DNA of 64,000 nt from Fibrobacter succinogenes (GCA_902794535.1 CADBHQ010000004.1:62001-126000); one strand, 5' to 3'. Positions 43,901-54,075 are shown, numbered from the stretch's first letter. Notes: generated by a model not told the origin, from the letters alone. A program made the numbers and translations.

Positions 43901-45542
43901 CTTGAGCAAGACGGTCGATGTTCCGCAAAAGACTTACGACGCTCTTTCGAATGTGGCAAAACAGACTGTTTCGCTTGATATCGACAATCCGAATACCACC
44001 AGTACGCCTATTAACGGCTCCTATATCCAGAAGACTTATTCTGCCAAGGTGGCTGGTGCCGAGGTTAAGGTCAGCTACGTGACTGACAAGAAGGGTAACG
44101 TTGTAAAGCAGGCTATTGTAAACGAAAAGGGTAAGATTGATTCTATTGAAGTCATTACCGTTTCTTACGAGACTGTGATTGACGGCAAGACGGTGACCGT
44201 TTCTTACCAGGCCGATGCCGTTACGGGTGAAGCTCTGTATGTCGATGGCAACGGTGGCTTTATTCCGACCAAGAATGTTGACAAGTCTAGCGGCATCTTC
44301 AAGGTGTCCTATGAATATGTTGACGCCAAAACGGGAAATTCTGTTGAATTGACTTACATTGTCGACAAGTCGGGCAACATGGTCAAGAATCCGGATGGCG
44401 ACCGCGGCTATCAGGTGTCTTACACCTATGTAGACAAGTATGGCAATGCGGCCAAGCAGGCTGTGTTTGTGGTGCTCGACCAAACGGTTCCGGTGGTTGA
44501 AATCCTTTCGCCGACCAGAATGCAGGTTATCCGTTCCAACTTCGTGAATGTCAAGTGGACGATTGATGGCGTGGAACAGGATACGCTTGTTCTGCAGGGC
44601 CTTGAAAAGGGCGTGAACACCATTGTGCGCTTCTACAAGGATAAGGCCGGTAACGAAGTCTACGATTCTGTAGTCGTGATTATGAAGGATAGTAGGGATA
44701 TCGAAATTGCGGTGGAACAGCCCGTAACGACCGTTTCCAAGGATAAAGTAGACGAATACTATGCCAAGAACCCGCCCAAGAAGGGTGAAACCTTTGCTGT
44801 GAGCATCAGGAACCCCACGACCGAAGAAGAAGTGGAAACCTTGATTGGTGGCAGCTTCAAGACCAAGGAAGGTAGCGGTAAGGAACCGTATCCGGGTGTC
44901 AAGGGTACCAAGCATTTGGGACCGACCCTTGTCATGGATGTCAAGCTCCCGACGGTGAATGGTGTTAGCGGTCTTGCAACACTGGATGATTTGATCCTCC
45001 CGAATGGCAAGATTTCGAGCAAGGGTATCGGAATCGATACGTCTAAACTCGACCAAAACGCCAAGGAATTCTACGAGGAATTCTCTGTGGAAGAATACGT
45101 GAGCCGTTTCTGCGAAGATGGAACCAAAATTCCGAGCGATTTGAGCCAGTTTAACTTGTACAAGTCTAAATTGCGCATGAAGATTTGGGTCTATACCTCG
45201 CTGGGTAACTTTGTGAACTTCTTCGATTTCACTCAGGAATTGAACGATCCGGACTATACGAACGAAGCTGGCGTTCTGCAGATGTTCTTTGAAATGAAAC
45301 CGGACAAGGATGGCTACGTACATGCCAAGAACAAGAAACTGCTTGCTACGGGCGCCTATGTATATAAAGTAGAGGCTAACCTGCGTAACCAGTTACGTTG
45401 TACTATTCCGGACCAGTCATACAATCCGGTGAAGAACTCGGGCGACGGTTTCGGTACTTCGACCAAGCGTAAGGGCGATGTCATTAAGTCGAATGACGAA
45501 CTCCTGAAACCCTTCGGTTACAAGCGCCCTGCAAACAAGTAA
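40968..45542 (+). CDS. Giant secreted cadherin-repeat surface protein 1
   Basis: 1,524 residues. The signal peptide is about residues 1-26 (cut VASA|ANV). The N-terminal domain (about 30-385), shared with the next gene, holds GGPIYIGGEIVFQDG and LLANELDIGHEFDGSSFR. A Calx-beta-like segment (DEGTDSKPGKETFRI) is followed by about three or four cadherin-type repeats (DENPLNGTV / LDYE / NVNENP motifs) that would bind calcium. Then come a Cys pair, KVSYVTDKKGNVVKQA repeats, an Ig-like LDQTVPVVEILSP domain, and a C-terminal region (IWVYTSLGNFVNFF, LATGAYVYKVEA) with the look of a FlgD-Ig-like sorting tail. A probable adhesin or scaffold; function inferred from domains. Confidence 0.85.
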   Translation: MVRVNNVKNFLNKLWLVLIVAGVASAANVEPLVFDSLTTYYKDLSDVGNPATMDTALRKEHQKFWEKLMTFKMWGTFGISMGHASAPDVNGAIGTAHGVMELTNGDHKLGGPIYIGGEIVFQDGPDVFLSGPARVKGNFNTGANGNSFYGTHCIEGVASTKNQNSTIQAEFKSDKEPVGRLAQGAAAKLGMCSYDSVPEVPTYLTIPDVPALPANANVIYSDITINNYQTYFIDVPPNSSGSNIYDVYINGNIVMGANSSIVVRMANNKNLVRLFLNGSIIANSSSTIQVAYVDEGAQYLGDSWVNVTNPKFVENKDYAGNVLFHCKEDIDWSAMNGGSFFQGSFLSKKKIKVGPNLVLAGQLLANELDIGHEFDGSSFRYVPFDPPVLQTAEGVKTYLVEGHKQDTVKIALDKEATTLIDFEYCFDFQGTVDGKDPNGLAARADITTENIPLFNGTECVNPGKAYFDVGSKNLRTPIILVANDDKVDEGTDSKPGKETFRIIIQNLNAATLKDGSHDGYITLEISDPDLDPLKFKKDTLHAVNENPLNGTVIDTLRGVHGIVGCPACVYSISDTSHYSDYVTVTDSGYVLVKDSTIFDFEKIQYIDIQVHVEDVDNKMKADTTIIIPIGNVNEDPILEDQEFEVDEHRAPGTVVGTLEWGENDSVPVFRQDVFTAVGGDTAFFAVSPTGVITTKKEFDYETEPDSYTIEVKLADKNDPTLFVIKPVVINIRNVNENPKITTDTISVTENSPKGTVVDTLKAIDYDLDDTVLTWTLISDPSKCFDLSTDGVVTLKCSDIDYEKTPVISIRVKVEDQHGGYDTKIITVNVRDIPSPLIEIVEASNEDSTWIKPEDPIYTNEDSLNVCWEVNRKNMTCGDTTLVPGRNEICKEVCDVDGFEGCAEDCLIVYYSDISPVVTISAATDANLGGNIYTIVEQTASSDTNVYVKDTVNEITVTIVDNDPQKSKSDTTRFTIPVDLSKTVDVPQKTYDALSNVAKQTVSLDIDNPNTTSTPINGSYIQKTYSAKVAGAEVKVSYVTDKKGNVVKQAIVNEKGKIDSIEVITVSYETVIDGKTVTVSYQADAVTGEALYVDGNGGFIPTKNVDKSSGIFKVSYEYVDAKTGNSVELTYIVDKSGNMVKNPDGDRGYQVSYTYVDKYGNAAKQAVFVVLDQTVPVVEILSPTRMQVIRSNFVNVKWTIDGVEQDTLVLQGLEKGVNTIVRFYKDKAGNEVYDSVVVIMKDSRDIEIAVEQPVTTVSKDKVDEYYAKNPPKKGETFAVSIRNPTTEEEVETLIGGSFKTKEGSGKEPYPGVKGTKHLGPTLVMDVKLPTVNGVSGLATLDDLILPNGKISSKGIGIDTSKLDQNAKEFYEEFSVEEYVSRFCEDGTKIPSDLSQFNLYKSKLRMKIWVYTSLGNFVNFFDFTQELNDPDYTNEAGVLQMFFEMKPDKDGYVHAKNKKLLATGAYVYKVEANLRNQLRCTIPDQSYNPVKNSGDGFGTSTKRKGDVIKSNDELLKPFGYKRPANK

Positions 45543-45565
45543 ATCTTTTTCTGAATAAATGAAAG

Positions 45566-45588
45566 AACCCGGCTCAGCCGGGTTTTTT
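45566..45588 (+). terminator. Terminator after giant protein 1
   Basis: Perfect 8-bp stem AACCCGGC / GCCGGGTT, loop TCA, then TTTTTT. The remaining 45590-45832 is AT-rich, with the GGAG ribosome site at the end, and no clear promoter box that I would defend. Confidence 0.93.
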
Positions 45589-45832
45589 ATATGGTTACCG
45601 TTTATTTTGTTTTTGAATTTTTACAAAATAAGGGCTTTTACATGCAAAAAAGCGTGCCTTGTGTCACAAAATATTGCCTTTTTGATAAAAAGTGAGTTTC
45701 TTGTTGATAAAATGTATGATTTGTATACGTTTTATTTAAATATGGTATTGTAATAATTATAAAAGTTTTGTATTTTTTATGTAGGAAATATTTAAGGGGT
45801 GTATTATACTCATTCCTTATTGGAGTAAAAAT

Positions 45833-48800
45833 ATGTGGTTTGGAAAGAAAAAGCTAATAAATTTAGCCATTGCACTGGCTATGTCGGTCCCCGCTCTTGC
45901 AGCGGATCTTGAACCGTTCCATTTTGCAAATGCTGGATCTTCTCATGATGCCCAACAAGCATTTTGGAACAATTTAATGAAATATAAGGTGTTCGGCGCC
46001 CATGGCATTACCTTCTTGGGCGGTGAAATCTTTGTTACGGATAGTTCGGGCTGGTTTGGTACCGCTGACGGCAACTTTGATATGGGTGGTGCCAACAAAA
46101 AACATACTATTGGTGGACCAGTCTTGATTGGCGGAAAGATTATTTTAAGTAATGGTCAAGACACGCTTTCTACGGGACCTGTTTTGGTTACCGGAGGTAT
46201 TGAAAAATCGCCTGTAGCAAGCTGGGATGCACCGAACGTTGTCAAAGGAACGCAGTGCCTAGATGGCAGTGTTTTTGCTGATTACACTGCGCTTGTTGGC
46301 GGCTACAATACATATAGCTCTTGTCCGATAAAAGACAAGTATTATATTAACGAAAAACTGACAATCCCTACTATTCCTGGTCCTATAGCCGAACATGATT
46401 CGATGGTTCTGAATAATAACCTGAGGGTTATTGATGTTCCTAAAGCAAGTGCTTCTGATCCGGGGTCGTATGATTACTACATAAAGGGTATTAAGTTTGA
46501 AAATAACAGTGTCCTTGTTGTAAGAATGCCGCATGGTGGCCGTTTAACTCGAATCTTTGTGGGTGAATATGGCCTAGATATGGGATCTGCGCATCCCAAG
46601 ATTCGTATTGTATATATGAATGAGAATGCTACATGGAACGGTTCGTGGGGTGCTCTGCCAACATATAATGCGAATTCAAAAGAGTGGTCTGCTACTAATG
46701 CAACCGTTGTGCCGAATGAGGATTATTCAGGTAATTTGCTGATTTATACAGGCGGTAATTTGTCATGGGGAGCTTTGGTTGCTCAGGACTCCATGGAAGG
46801 AACCTTTATATCGTCTCAGGAAATCTATATCAAACAGCATATGACTTTAGCTGGTCAATTGCTTGCAAATACTGTTAAGATCGATGCTCAATTTGATGGC
46901 ACTGGTTTCCGCTTTGTTCCGTTTGATCCGGATACATTGGATCCGACTGCTCTTGCTAAAGGCCGTTTCCCTGAAAATGGAGAAGATGTCGAAGTTCCTA
47001 TACAACTTGATTCTAATGCTCAGGTTGATGTGCATTTCAAGTATTGCTTTGATGTAGATATGAATCAAAGTGGATATGCTAATAAGAATGACTTTAATAT
47101 AACGCAGAAAGCGAAATTCCCGATTTGTTCTAAGGGAGAAAGGGGATCTGTTATGATTCCGATGAATTCACTTGTCCCGTCTGCGGATACGAAGGTCTAT
47201 ATAAACGTGGCCAAGGATACCGATAAGGAAGGCGATGAAAAGCTTGTCCTAAGAATTTATGATTTGACTGGCGCTGTTATGCCAGGTGACACACTGCGTG
47301 AAGGTGCGTTTGAATTGACTATTGTAGACATGAATGGCCCTGAATTTAATGATAAGGTGTCCTCATATAATGTTAATGAAAATACGGCTGCAACGACTGT
47401 ATTTGCAACGATTCCTATCAAGAATGTTGATGTCGCCGCTGCTGATATTGATAATTTCAAACTTATTGTTGATGGTAGTGACGCGACTGCGGCAAAATCC
47501 TTATTCAACTTTGAATTGGTGAAGAAAGCCATCAAAAATTCTGATGTCTATGATACCGCTTATATTGTGATGTCTGTTAAGACTGCTGATCTTAACTACG
47601 AAGAGTTGACGAAAACTTCTTTCAAGCTTACATTCCGTTTGGATGATAACGGAACTATTAGTGATTCTACGACTCGTACCATTAACGTGATTGACGTGAA
47701 CGAAAAGCCGGCTGTTTCTGATACTACGTTTAGCATTAAAGAAAACCCGAAGAAAAATGCTACTGTTGGTACTGTGAAGGCTACGGATCCTGATACCAAG
47801 AATCCTACGAAGTTCGGTCATTTGGAATATGTCTTGGTTGATATCTCTGTTCCGTTTAATGTGGGTTCCTCGACGGGTGTAATTACTGTTCGTGATTCTA
47901 CAAAGTTGGATTACGAAGCGTTGAAAGATCAGGACTACAAGTTTACTTTTGATGTGAAAGTTAAAAACTGCGAACAGGCAAGTAATGGTGCTTGGACGCT
48001 GAATTGCTTGGATACAATCTCTCATGTCATTGTTAAGGTGCTTGATGTCAATGAACCTCCGCATATCATTGATGATGGTCATGATCTCGAAGTGGATGAA
48101 AATACGCCGAGTGGTACTCTTGTTTTCGATGTTACTACGGGTGGTTCCGCTAAAATTGAAGTCGTTGATGTTGACGGGATTGACGATGCATCGAAATTGT
48201 CTGTTACCCTGGTGGGAATCGACAATGTGACTGGCAAGCCGACTGCAGAAGAATTGTTCAAAACACCGATTCATCCGACGGAAGATCCTGCGACCGGAAA
48301 AATGGTGTTAGTTGTTGCGGTTAATGATGCTAGCTTGCTGGATTATGAAACCGTAAAGTCTTATTATACTGTAAAACTTATTGTGACGGATCATGATGGT
48401 GCAAAGGATTCTGTTACAAAGAAGCTTGTCGTTAACGACGTTAACGAAGCTCCGGAAATCACGGGTGTTCGTGGATTGAATGATGGCTTTACCGGTACTA
48501 CAAGAGAAGATTTCACCTTGTATCCGAAGGAAAACTTGGGCAAGAATGCCTCGGTTGGCGTTGTCCAGGCTAAAGATCCTGATACCAAGAATGTTACGAA
48601 GTACGGCCATCTTGAGTATAGAATTATTCCTGATGCCTCTAATCCGGTTCCGTTCACAATGAAGGGCGGTACAGGCTATAGTACAGACTCGACCATCTAT
48701 GTAAGCGATTCTACAAAGATGAATCACGAAGATGGTATTGTGTACTCGTTTAAAGTGGAAACTGCCAACTGCTTGAAGAACGCTTCGACGGGTAAGTATA

Positions 48801-51800
48801 CGCAGTCTTGCTTGTATGACACTGCTTTGGTTTCCGTGAAAATTCAGAATGTTCCGGAAGATCCGAAAATCCAGTGCTATACGGGCGATACGAATTGTAA
48901 CGGTCCGTATGATGTGAAGGAAAATACGGCTTTGAACACTCTCGTTCATGCATTCCAGATTGTTGACCCGGATAAGGACCAGGCTAAAAACATGGACACC
49001 GTCTGGCTTGCAGACAGGAAGAGCGGTGGCAAGGCTGGTGACTACTTCAAGGCTGTCACTAGTGGTGATTCGTTGAAGATTGTGGTGAAGAGCAATATCA
49101 ACTATGAAACAATTAAAGACACGATCTACAATGTAAGAGTGACTATTAAGGATAACGATGGCAAGACTGCTTACATTGACCGTACGATTAATATTGTTGA
49201 TGTGAACGAAAAACCGGAATTTGTTAGCGCAGATACAACGATTTCTGTTAAGGAAAATACGCCTAACAAGACTGTTGTTGCTACGTTGCCGGCTACTGAC
49301 CCGGATATTAAGCATGTCAGGGAATTCGGTCACCTCGAATACTCTATCTTGACTGCTGATGTTCCGTTCGAAATGGATTCTAACAGGGTTAGGGTAACCG
49401 ACGTCAAACGTTTGGATTATGAAGCTCTGCAGCCTACGGCTAAGTTCACCTTCTATGTCCAGGTGGCAAACTGCGAACTGAATACTTCGACGAACAAGTA
49501 TACTGGCGCCTGCCTCTATGACACCGCCAAGGTGACGCTCTCTGTGACCGACGAACCTGAAAAGACGGAAATTATTCCTGACTGTAAGGGTGACAGCTGC
49601 ACCGTATGCACTGGCCCGGATTGCCACGACATTGTGGATTCGCTCTGCAAGGGTCCGAATTGCACCGGTGTTCATACTCACGATTCTGTCTTGACTCTGG
49701 CCGTAAAGGAAAATGTTCCGACTGGTTACAAGATTATCGACTACTTGGTTTCTGACGAAGACGTTGGAACTGGCCACAAGGATACGCTGGTTGCCTCCTT
49801 CAAGAATACAAATAAGTCTGGTGCTGACAGCCTGTTCAAGATTGCAATGGTAAAGGTTGGAGGCCAGTGGAGAGTTGTGGTATCCGTAAAGGATGGTAGC
49901 AAGCTCGACTACGAAAAGGTCAAGGACAAACATGCGATTACGATTTACGTTAGCGACCCTGACGATCCGGCCGGTATGGGAGACTCCATCCGTCGTATTA
50001 TCGAGGTTGTCGACGTGAACGAAGCTCCGAAGGCTAAGGATGCTGACCTGAAGCCCGAAGAAAACCTGCCGAAGGGTACGGTCATTGGCAAGTTGGATGT
50101 CTCTGAACCGGATACCAAGCATGTTAAGGAATTTGGTCACTTGGAATACTCCATTATCGGTAAGGATTCCACCTTCGCATTCGTGATGGATTCCAACAAG
50201 GTTAAGGTAAATGATCCGTCCAAGATGGACTACGAATTGGCCGTTCATAAGTACGTGTTCAATGTCTTGATTTCGAACTGCGAATTGAATTCTACGACGA
50301 ACAAGTATGATGGCGCCTGCCTCTATGATACCGCCAAGGTGACGGTTGACATTCAGGATGTCAATGAAAAGCCGAAGATTATCATTGACGGTCCTGTTCC
50401 GGATGGCGATGACGATTCCGATACTCTCTGCGTTGCCGTCTGCGATACTACAGACCGTGGCGTCAAGAGTAAGGATTCTATTCTTACCATTGGTGTCAGG
50501 GAAAACCCCGACAATCCGAATGGAACAAAGAAGATTATTACTCCGACGGGTATGATCTTGTTCCAGTATCATGTTGCCGACGAAGATACCAACCATGCTA
50601 CTGGTGCTAAGGTAACTTGGTTCGACGCAGGTTCTTCTATCTCAAGTGTGAGCAAGAAGGGTTCCGACCTATTTACGATTGCTTACGACTCTGTAAAACA
50701 TGTGATTACGGTGCGCGTCAAGGACGAAAAGCTGCTTGACTATGAAGCTCTTAGAAATGCAACTTCTCGTAACGATCCGGATCCGGAATACACGATGGGT
50801 ATTGTCGTGACTGACCCGAAGGGCCTGGCCGATACGCTTTATCGTAAGATTCGCGTGACGGACGAAAACGAAAAGCCGCTCTTCGATGTCTGGCCGCTCG
50901 TTATTACCGAAAACAATAAGATCAATGATTCCCTTGGTCACGTGGAACACCCGAGCGATATCGACTCCATGTCTAGGAACCCGGATCTGTACGATAACGG
51001 TTTCAAGATGACGGGTGGTGATACCTCTTTGTTCTGGCTCGACAAGGACTCTACGGACTTGATGCGTGTCATGATTCGCGCGAATGTTGTGCTTGACTGC
51101 GAAAACGGTCAGTATACCTGCGGTCAGGACTCCATGTATTGGGTGTACATGACCTATGGCGATACAACCCTCAGGACTGTATACACTGACCTGAAGATTC
51201 CTGTCAAGTTGATTGACTTGGATGAAGCGCCTGTGGTTCTGACCGATACTATCGGTGTCGACGAAAATTCGCCGAAGGGTACCGTTGTCGATACCATCAA
51301 GTGGTCTGACGTTGACCGTTTCGATACCGTAATGACCTTCAAGATTGCGAAGGATCCGACCGGTTGCTTCGAAATCGACAACATTACGGGTGAAATTACG
51401 GTTAAAAAGAACAAGTGTGCCGGTCTTGACTACGAAAAGAATCCGACTGTTAAGATCGATGTCGCTATCACTGACATGGTGAATGTTCCGGACAGCTTGT
51501 ACGATGATAACTGCAAGTGCCAGTTGATTTCTGCCAAGAATGGTCCGATTACCACCACGAAGACTATCGTGGTCAACATCCACGACATTAACGAACCGCC
51601 TTCTATTTCGGATAAGACGATTGCTGTGCCGGAATCTACCACGGTATGGTCTGTGATTGATACGGTGAAGGCTACCGATCCGGATAAGAAGAAGGAATTC
51701 AGCCAGCTGACCTACACGATTGTGGACGGTGACTCTGCTGTATTCCAGATTGACCCGAAGACGGGTGTGCTGGTTCTGAAGGATACCTTGGATTACGAAA

Positions 51801-53971
51801 GCAAGAAGGATTACGTAATCTATGTCCAGGTGGATGACGGCGAATTTGCCGATACCGCCAAGGTCAAGATTAACGTGACGAACGTGCCTGAATACTCTAA
51901 GGTGATTATCACTCAGTACGATAACGTTGATTCTACCTGGACTTACCCGGATACGGTCTATACGAACGTCCAGAAGGGTGTGCTTACCTGGCGCCAGGAT
52001 GACGAAATCGTATCTGTGGATACCACGCTCAAGAAGGGCAAGAACGTCATTATCATTACCTACAAGGATCCGAAGAAGGACTTCCCGGGCAAGGATACGG
52101 TTGTCATTATGTACAACAACGATGTTCCGTCTGTCGAAGTTTCTGCAAAGATCAAGCATATCGACGCCGAAAACGTGTTCACGATTGTTGAAAATACCGG
52201 TGAAAAGGATTCTACAATCTACGTCAACCAGCCGCGTGATTCCGTGTTCGTGCACGTGAAGGATGCTGCCAACAAGCGTGATACTTCGTTCGCTCTCGAA
52301 GTGGATTTGGAACCGGTTAACGTGTCTAACGCTCTCCTGAATAAGATGAGCTCTATTGCCGATAGCAAGCTGATGCTTGATGAAACTCCGACCGGCCCTG
52401 TGACCCGCGCATTGGTCAACGATTCTGCCGTGAAGGTTTCTTACAACCAGGTTGTCGGTAACGATACGGTAACGGTGTCTTACATGCTCGACAAGAATGG
52501 CGAACCGATTCTGGTTCCGGTAACGAATGAAAAGGGCAAGACTCAGTCTCGCGAAATTATCACCGTTACCTATAAGACCAAGATTGGCAAGCGTGAAGTT
52601 GAACTTTCTTACCAGGCCGACGCTATGACGGGTGAAATCCTTGCAAAGGGTCCGTCCGGCGAACTCATGGTACAGGGCGCTTCTACTGCCAAGTACTCTA
52701 CGAAGAAGTGTAAGAAGGATTCGACCTGCGTTAAGAACCCGAATGTGGGCGAAGGTATCTTTACGGTGACTACCACAAGCATCGATAAGCTGGGCAGCCC
52801 GACGGTGGTGTCCTACGCTATCGACGAAAAGGGTAACATGGTCAAGAACGCCGAAGGCGATATCGGTTACTCCGTGACCTACACCTATAAGAACATCTAT
52901 GGCAACTTCGCTATCGAATCTGTGTTCATCGTGCTTGACCAGACCTTCCCGGTTGTCGAAATCTTGTCTCCGGGTAAGGGCCAGGTGATTCGTTCCAACT
53001 ACGTGGAAGTGGTTTGGACTGTTAACGGTGTCAAGCAGGATTCCTTGACGATGCAGGGCCTTGAAAAGGGCTTGAACCCCATTGTCCGCTTCTTCCGCGA
53101 CAAGGCTGGTAACGAAGCTTCTGATACGGTGGCTGTGATCATGAAGGATAGCAAGAGTGTTGATATCTCTGTTGTGAATCCGGTGACCGAAATGGACAAG
53201 GAAAAGGTTGAAGAATACTATGCCGATCATGCTCCGAAGAAGGGCCAGACCTTTGCTGTGAGCATCAAGAACCCGACTACCGAAGAAGAAGTGGAAACTT
53301 TGATCGGTGGCTCGTTCAAGACGAAGAAGGGTAGCGGCAAGGAACCGTATCCGGGCAAGGATACCCAGCATTTGGGCCCGACTCTCGCCATGGATATCAA
53401 GCTCCCGGTCGTGTATGGTGTTCGTGGCCTTGCAACGATGGATGACTTGATGACTTCTGACGGTATGATTCCGCTTGAAGGCGTTGATGCCAAGAATAGC
53501 CACAAGATTTCTGCTGAAGAATACGTTGAAAAGTACTGCGAAGACGGTACCAAGGTTCCGACCGATTTCAGCCAGTTCAACTTGTACGATTCCAAGCTGA
53601 GCGTCAAGATCTGGGTGTACACCTCGCTCGGTAACTTCGTGGATTACTTCAGCTTCAAGCAGGATCTGAATGACCCGACGTTCACTGATGACGCTGGCTT
53701 ACTCCAGATGTACTTTGAACAGAAACCGGATAAGGATGGCTATGTGAAGGCTGATAACGGTAAGCTGTATGCAACGGGTGCCTACGTCTATAAGGTTGAA
53801 GCATCCCTGCGTTCTAAGCTCCGTTGTACGCTCCCGGCTTCGGACTACAGCTATGAACAGGAACAGAAGACTGGTGATGGCTTTAGCTCCTCTGCAAAGC
53901 GTAAGGGCGATGTCGTGAAGAATAGCGATGATCTCCTGAAGTCCTTCGGTTACCGCCGTCCGAGAAATTAA
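45833..53971 (+). CDS. Giant secreted cadherin-repeat surface protein 2
   Basis: 2,712 residues, paralogue of the preceding gene. The signal peptide is MWFGKKKLINLAIALAMSVP (cut PALA|ADL). The N-terminal domain (about 25-380) and the last about 700 residues match protein 1, but the middle is much longer: about 12 cadherin-type repeats with DVNEKP/DVNEAP, DPDTKN/PDTKHV and LDYE motifs. A Cys-rich insert (CKGDSCTVC, CKGPNCTG, about residues 1245-1280) interrupts them. It ends in the same FlgD-like tail. Calcium-stiffened cell-surface adhesion to plant fibre or to other cells is the likely role (inferred). GGAG lies 9-12 nt before the ATG. Confidence 0.87.
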   Translation: MWFGKKKLINLAIALAMSVPALAADLEPFHFANAGSSHDAQQAFWNNLMKYKVFGAHGITFLGGEIFVTDSSGWFGTADGNFDMGGANKKHTIGGPVLIGGKIILSNGQDTLSTGPVLVTGGIEKSPVASWDAPNVVKGTQCLDGSVFADYTALVGGYNTYSSCPIKDKYYINEKLTIPTIPGPIAEHDSMVLNNNLRVIDVPKASASDPGSYDYYIKGIKFENNSVLVVRMPHGGRLTRIFVGEYGLDMGSAHPKIRIVYMNENATWNGSWGALPTYNANSKEWSATNATVVPNEDYSGNLLIYTGGNLSWGALVAQDSMEGTFISSQEIYIKQHMTLAGQLLANTVKIDAQFDGTGFRFVPFDPDTLDPTALAKGRFPENGEDVEVPIQLDSNAQVDVHFKYCFDVDMNQSGYANKNDFNITQKAKFPICSKGERGSVMIPMNSLVPSADTKVYINVAKDTDKEGDEKLVLRIYDLTGAVMPGDTLREGAFELTIVDMNGPEFNDKVSSYNVNENTAATTVFATIPIKNVDVAAADIDNFKLIVDGSDATAAKSLFNFELVKKAIKNSDVYDTAYIVMSVKTADLNYEELTKTSFKLTFRLDDNGTISDSTTRTINVIDVNEKPAVSDTTFSIKENPKKNATVGTVKATDPDTKNPTKFGHLEYVLVDISVPFNVGSSTGVITVRDSTKLDYEALKDQDYKFTFDVKVKNCEQASNGAWTLNCLDTISHVIVKVLDVNEPPHIIDDGHDLEVDENTPSGTLVFDVTTGGSAKIEVVDVDGIDDASKLSVTLVGIDNVTGKPTAEELFKTPIHPTEDPATGKMVLVVAVNDASLLDYETVKSYYTVKLIVTDHDGAKDSVTKKLVVNDVNEAPEITGVRGLNDGFTGTTREDFTLYPKENLGKNASVGVVQAKDPDTKNVTKYGHLEYRIIPDASNPVPFTMKGGTGYSTDSTIYVSDSTKMNHEDGIVYSFKVETANCLKNASTGKYTQSCLYDTALVSVKIQNVPEDPKIQCYTGDTNCNGPYDVKENTALNTLVHAFQIVDPDKDQAKNMDTVWLADRKSGGKAGDYFKAVTSGDSLKIVVKSNINYETIKDTIYNVRVTIKDNDGKTAYIDRTINIVDVNEKPEFVSADTTISVKENTPNKTVVATLPATDPDIKHVREFGHLEYSILTADVPFEMDSNRVRVTDVKRLDYEALQPTAKFTFYVQVANCELNTSTNKYTGACLYDTAKVTLSVTDEPEKTEIIPDCKGDSCTVCTGPDCHDIVDSLCKGPNCTGVHTHDSVLTLAVKENVPTGYKIIDYLVSDEDVGTGHKDTLVASFKNTNKSGADSLFKIAMVKVGGQWRVVVSVKDGSKLDYEKVKDKHAITIYVSDPDDPAGMGDSIRRIIEVVDVNEAPKAKDADLKPEENLPKGTVIGKLDVSEPDTKHVKEFGHLEYSIIGKDSTFAFVMDSNKVKVNDPSKMDYELAVHKYVFNVLISNCELNSTTNKYDGACLYDTAKVTVDIQDVNEKPKIIIDGPVPDGDDDSDTLCVAVCDTTDRGVKSKDSILTIGVRENPDNPNGTKKIITPTGMILFQYHVADEDTNHATGAKVTWFDAGSSISSVSKKGSDLFTIAYDSVKHVITVRVKDEKLLDYEALRNATSRNDPDPEYTMGIVVTDPKGLADTLYRKIRVTDENEKPLFDVWPLVITENNKINDSLGHVEHPSDIDSMSRNPDLYDNGFKMTGGDTSLFWLDKDSTDLMRVMIRANVVLDCENGQYTCGQDSMYWVYMTYGDTTLRTVYTDLKIPVKLIDLDEAPVVLTDTIGVDENSPKGTVVDTIKWSDVDRFDTVMTFKIAKDPTGCFEIDNITGEITVKKNKCAGLDYEKNPTVKIDVAITDMVNVPDSLYDDNCKCQLISAKNGPITTTKTIVVNIHDINEPPSISDKTIAVPESTTVWSVIDTVKATDPDKKKEFSQLTYTIVDGDSAVFQIDPKTGVLVLKDTLDYESKKDYVIYVQVDDGEFADTAKVKINVTNVPEYSKVIITQYDNVDSTWTYPDTVYTNVQKGVLTWRQDDEIVSVDTTLKKGKNVIIITYKDPKKDFPGKDTVVIMYNNDVPSVEVSAKIKHIDAENVFTIVENTGEKDSTIYVNQPRDSVFVHVKDAANKRDTSFALEVDLEPVNVSNALLNKMSSIADSKLMLDETPTGPVTRALVNDSAVKVSYNQVVGNDTVTVSYMLDKNGEPILVPVTNEKGKTQSREIITVTYKTKIGKREVELSYQADAMTGEILAKGPSGELMVQGASTAKYSTKKCKKDSTCVKNPNVGEGIFTVTTTSIDKLGSPTVVSYAIDEKGNMVKNAEGDIGYSVTYTYKNIYGNFAIESVFIVLDQTFPVVEILSPGKGQVIRSNYVEVVWTVNGVKQDSLTMQGLEKGLNPIVRFFRDKAGNEASDTVAVIMKDSKSVDISVVNPVTEMDKEKVEEYYADHAPKKGQTFAVSIKNPTTEEEVETLIGGSFKTKKGSGKEPYPGKDTQHLGPTLAMDIKLPVVYGVRGLATMDDLMTSDGMIPLEGVDAKNSHKISAEEYVEKYCEDGTKVPTDFSQFNLYDSKLSVKIWVYTSLGNFVDYFSFKQDLNDPTFTDDAGLLQMYFEQKPDKDGYVKADNGKLYATGAYVYKVEASLRSKLRCTLPASDYSYEQEQKTGDGFSSSAKRKGDVVKNSDDLLKSFGYRRPRN

Positions 53972-53996
53972 TCGCTAAAATAAAGACCTTGAATTT

Positions 53997-54021
53997 AACC
54001 CCGGCTAGGCCGGGGTTTTCT
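53997..54021 (+). terminator. Terminator after giant protein 2
   Basis: Perfect 9-bp stem AACCCCGGC / GCCGGGGTT with a 3-nt loop, then TTCTG and TTTTTT. Confidence 0.9.
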
Positions 54022-54075
54022 GTTTTTTACATGCAAAAAGTGTATCTTTTACCCCATAAATCCAAGGAATTAGAA

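Noticed and set aside
48308..50596. Minus-strand 762-codon frame inside the second giant protein gene, and a similar one at 50669-53503
   Set aside because: The plus-strand frame shows export signal, repeats and shared domains; the antisense frames are Arg/Ile/Asn-rich shadows of the repeats.
41000..53971. DNA-level tandem repetition in the cadherin genes as a possible CRISPR or other repeat array
   Set aside because: The repetition follows codons of the protein repeats, is imperfect and is about 300 nt per unit, with no spacers between short identical repeats.
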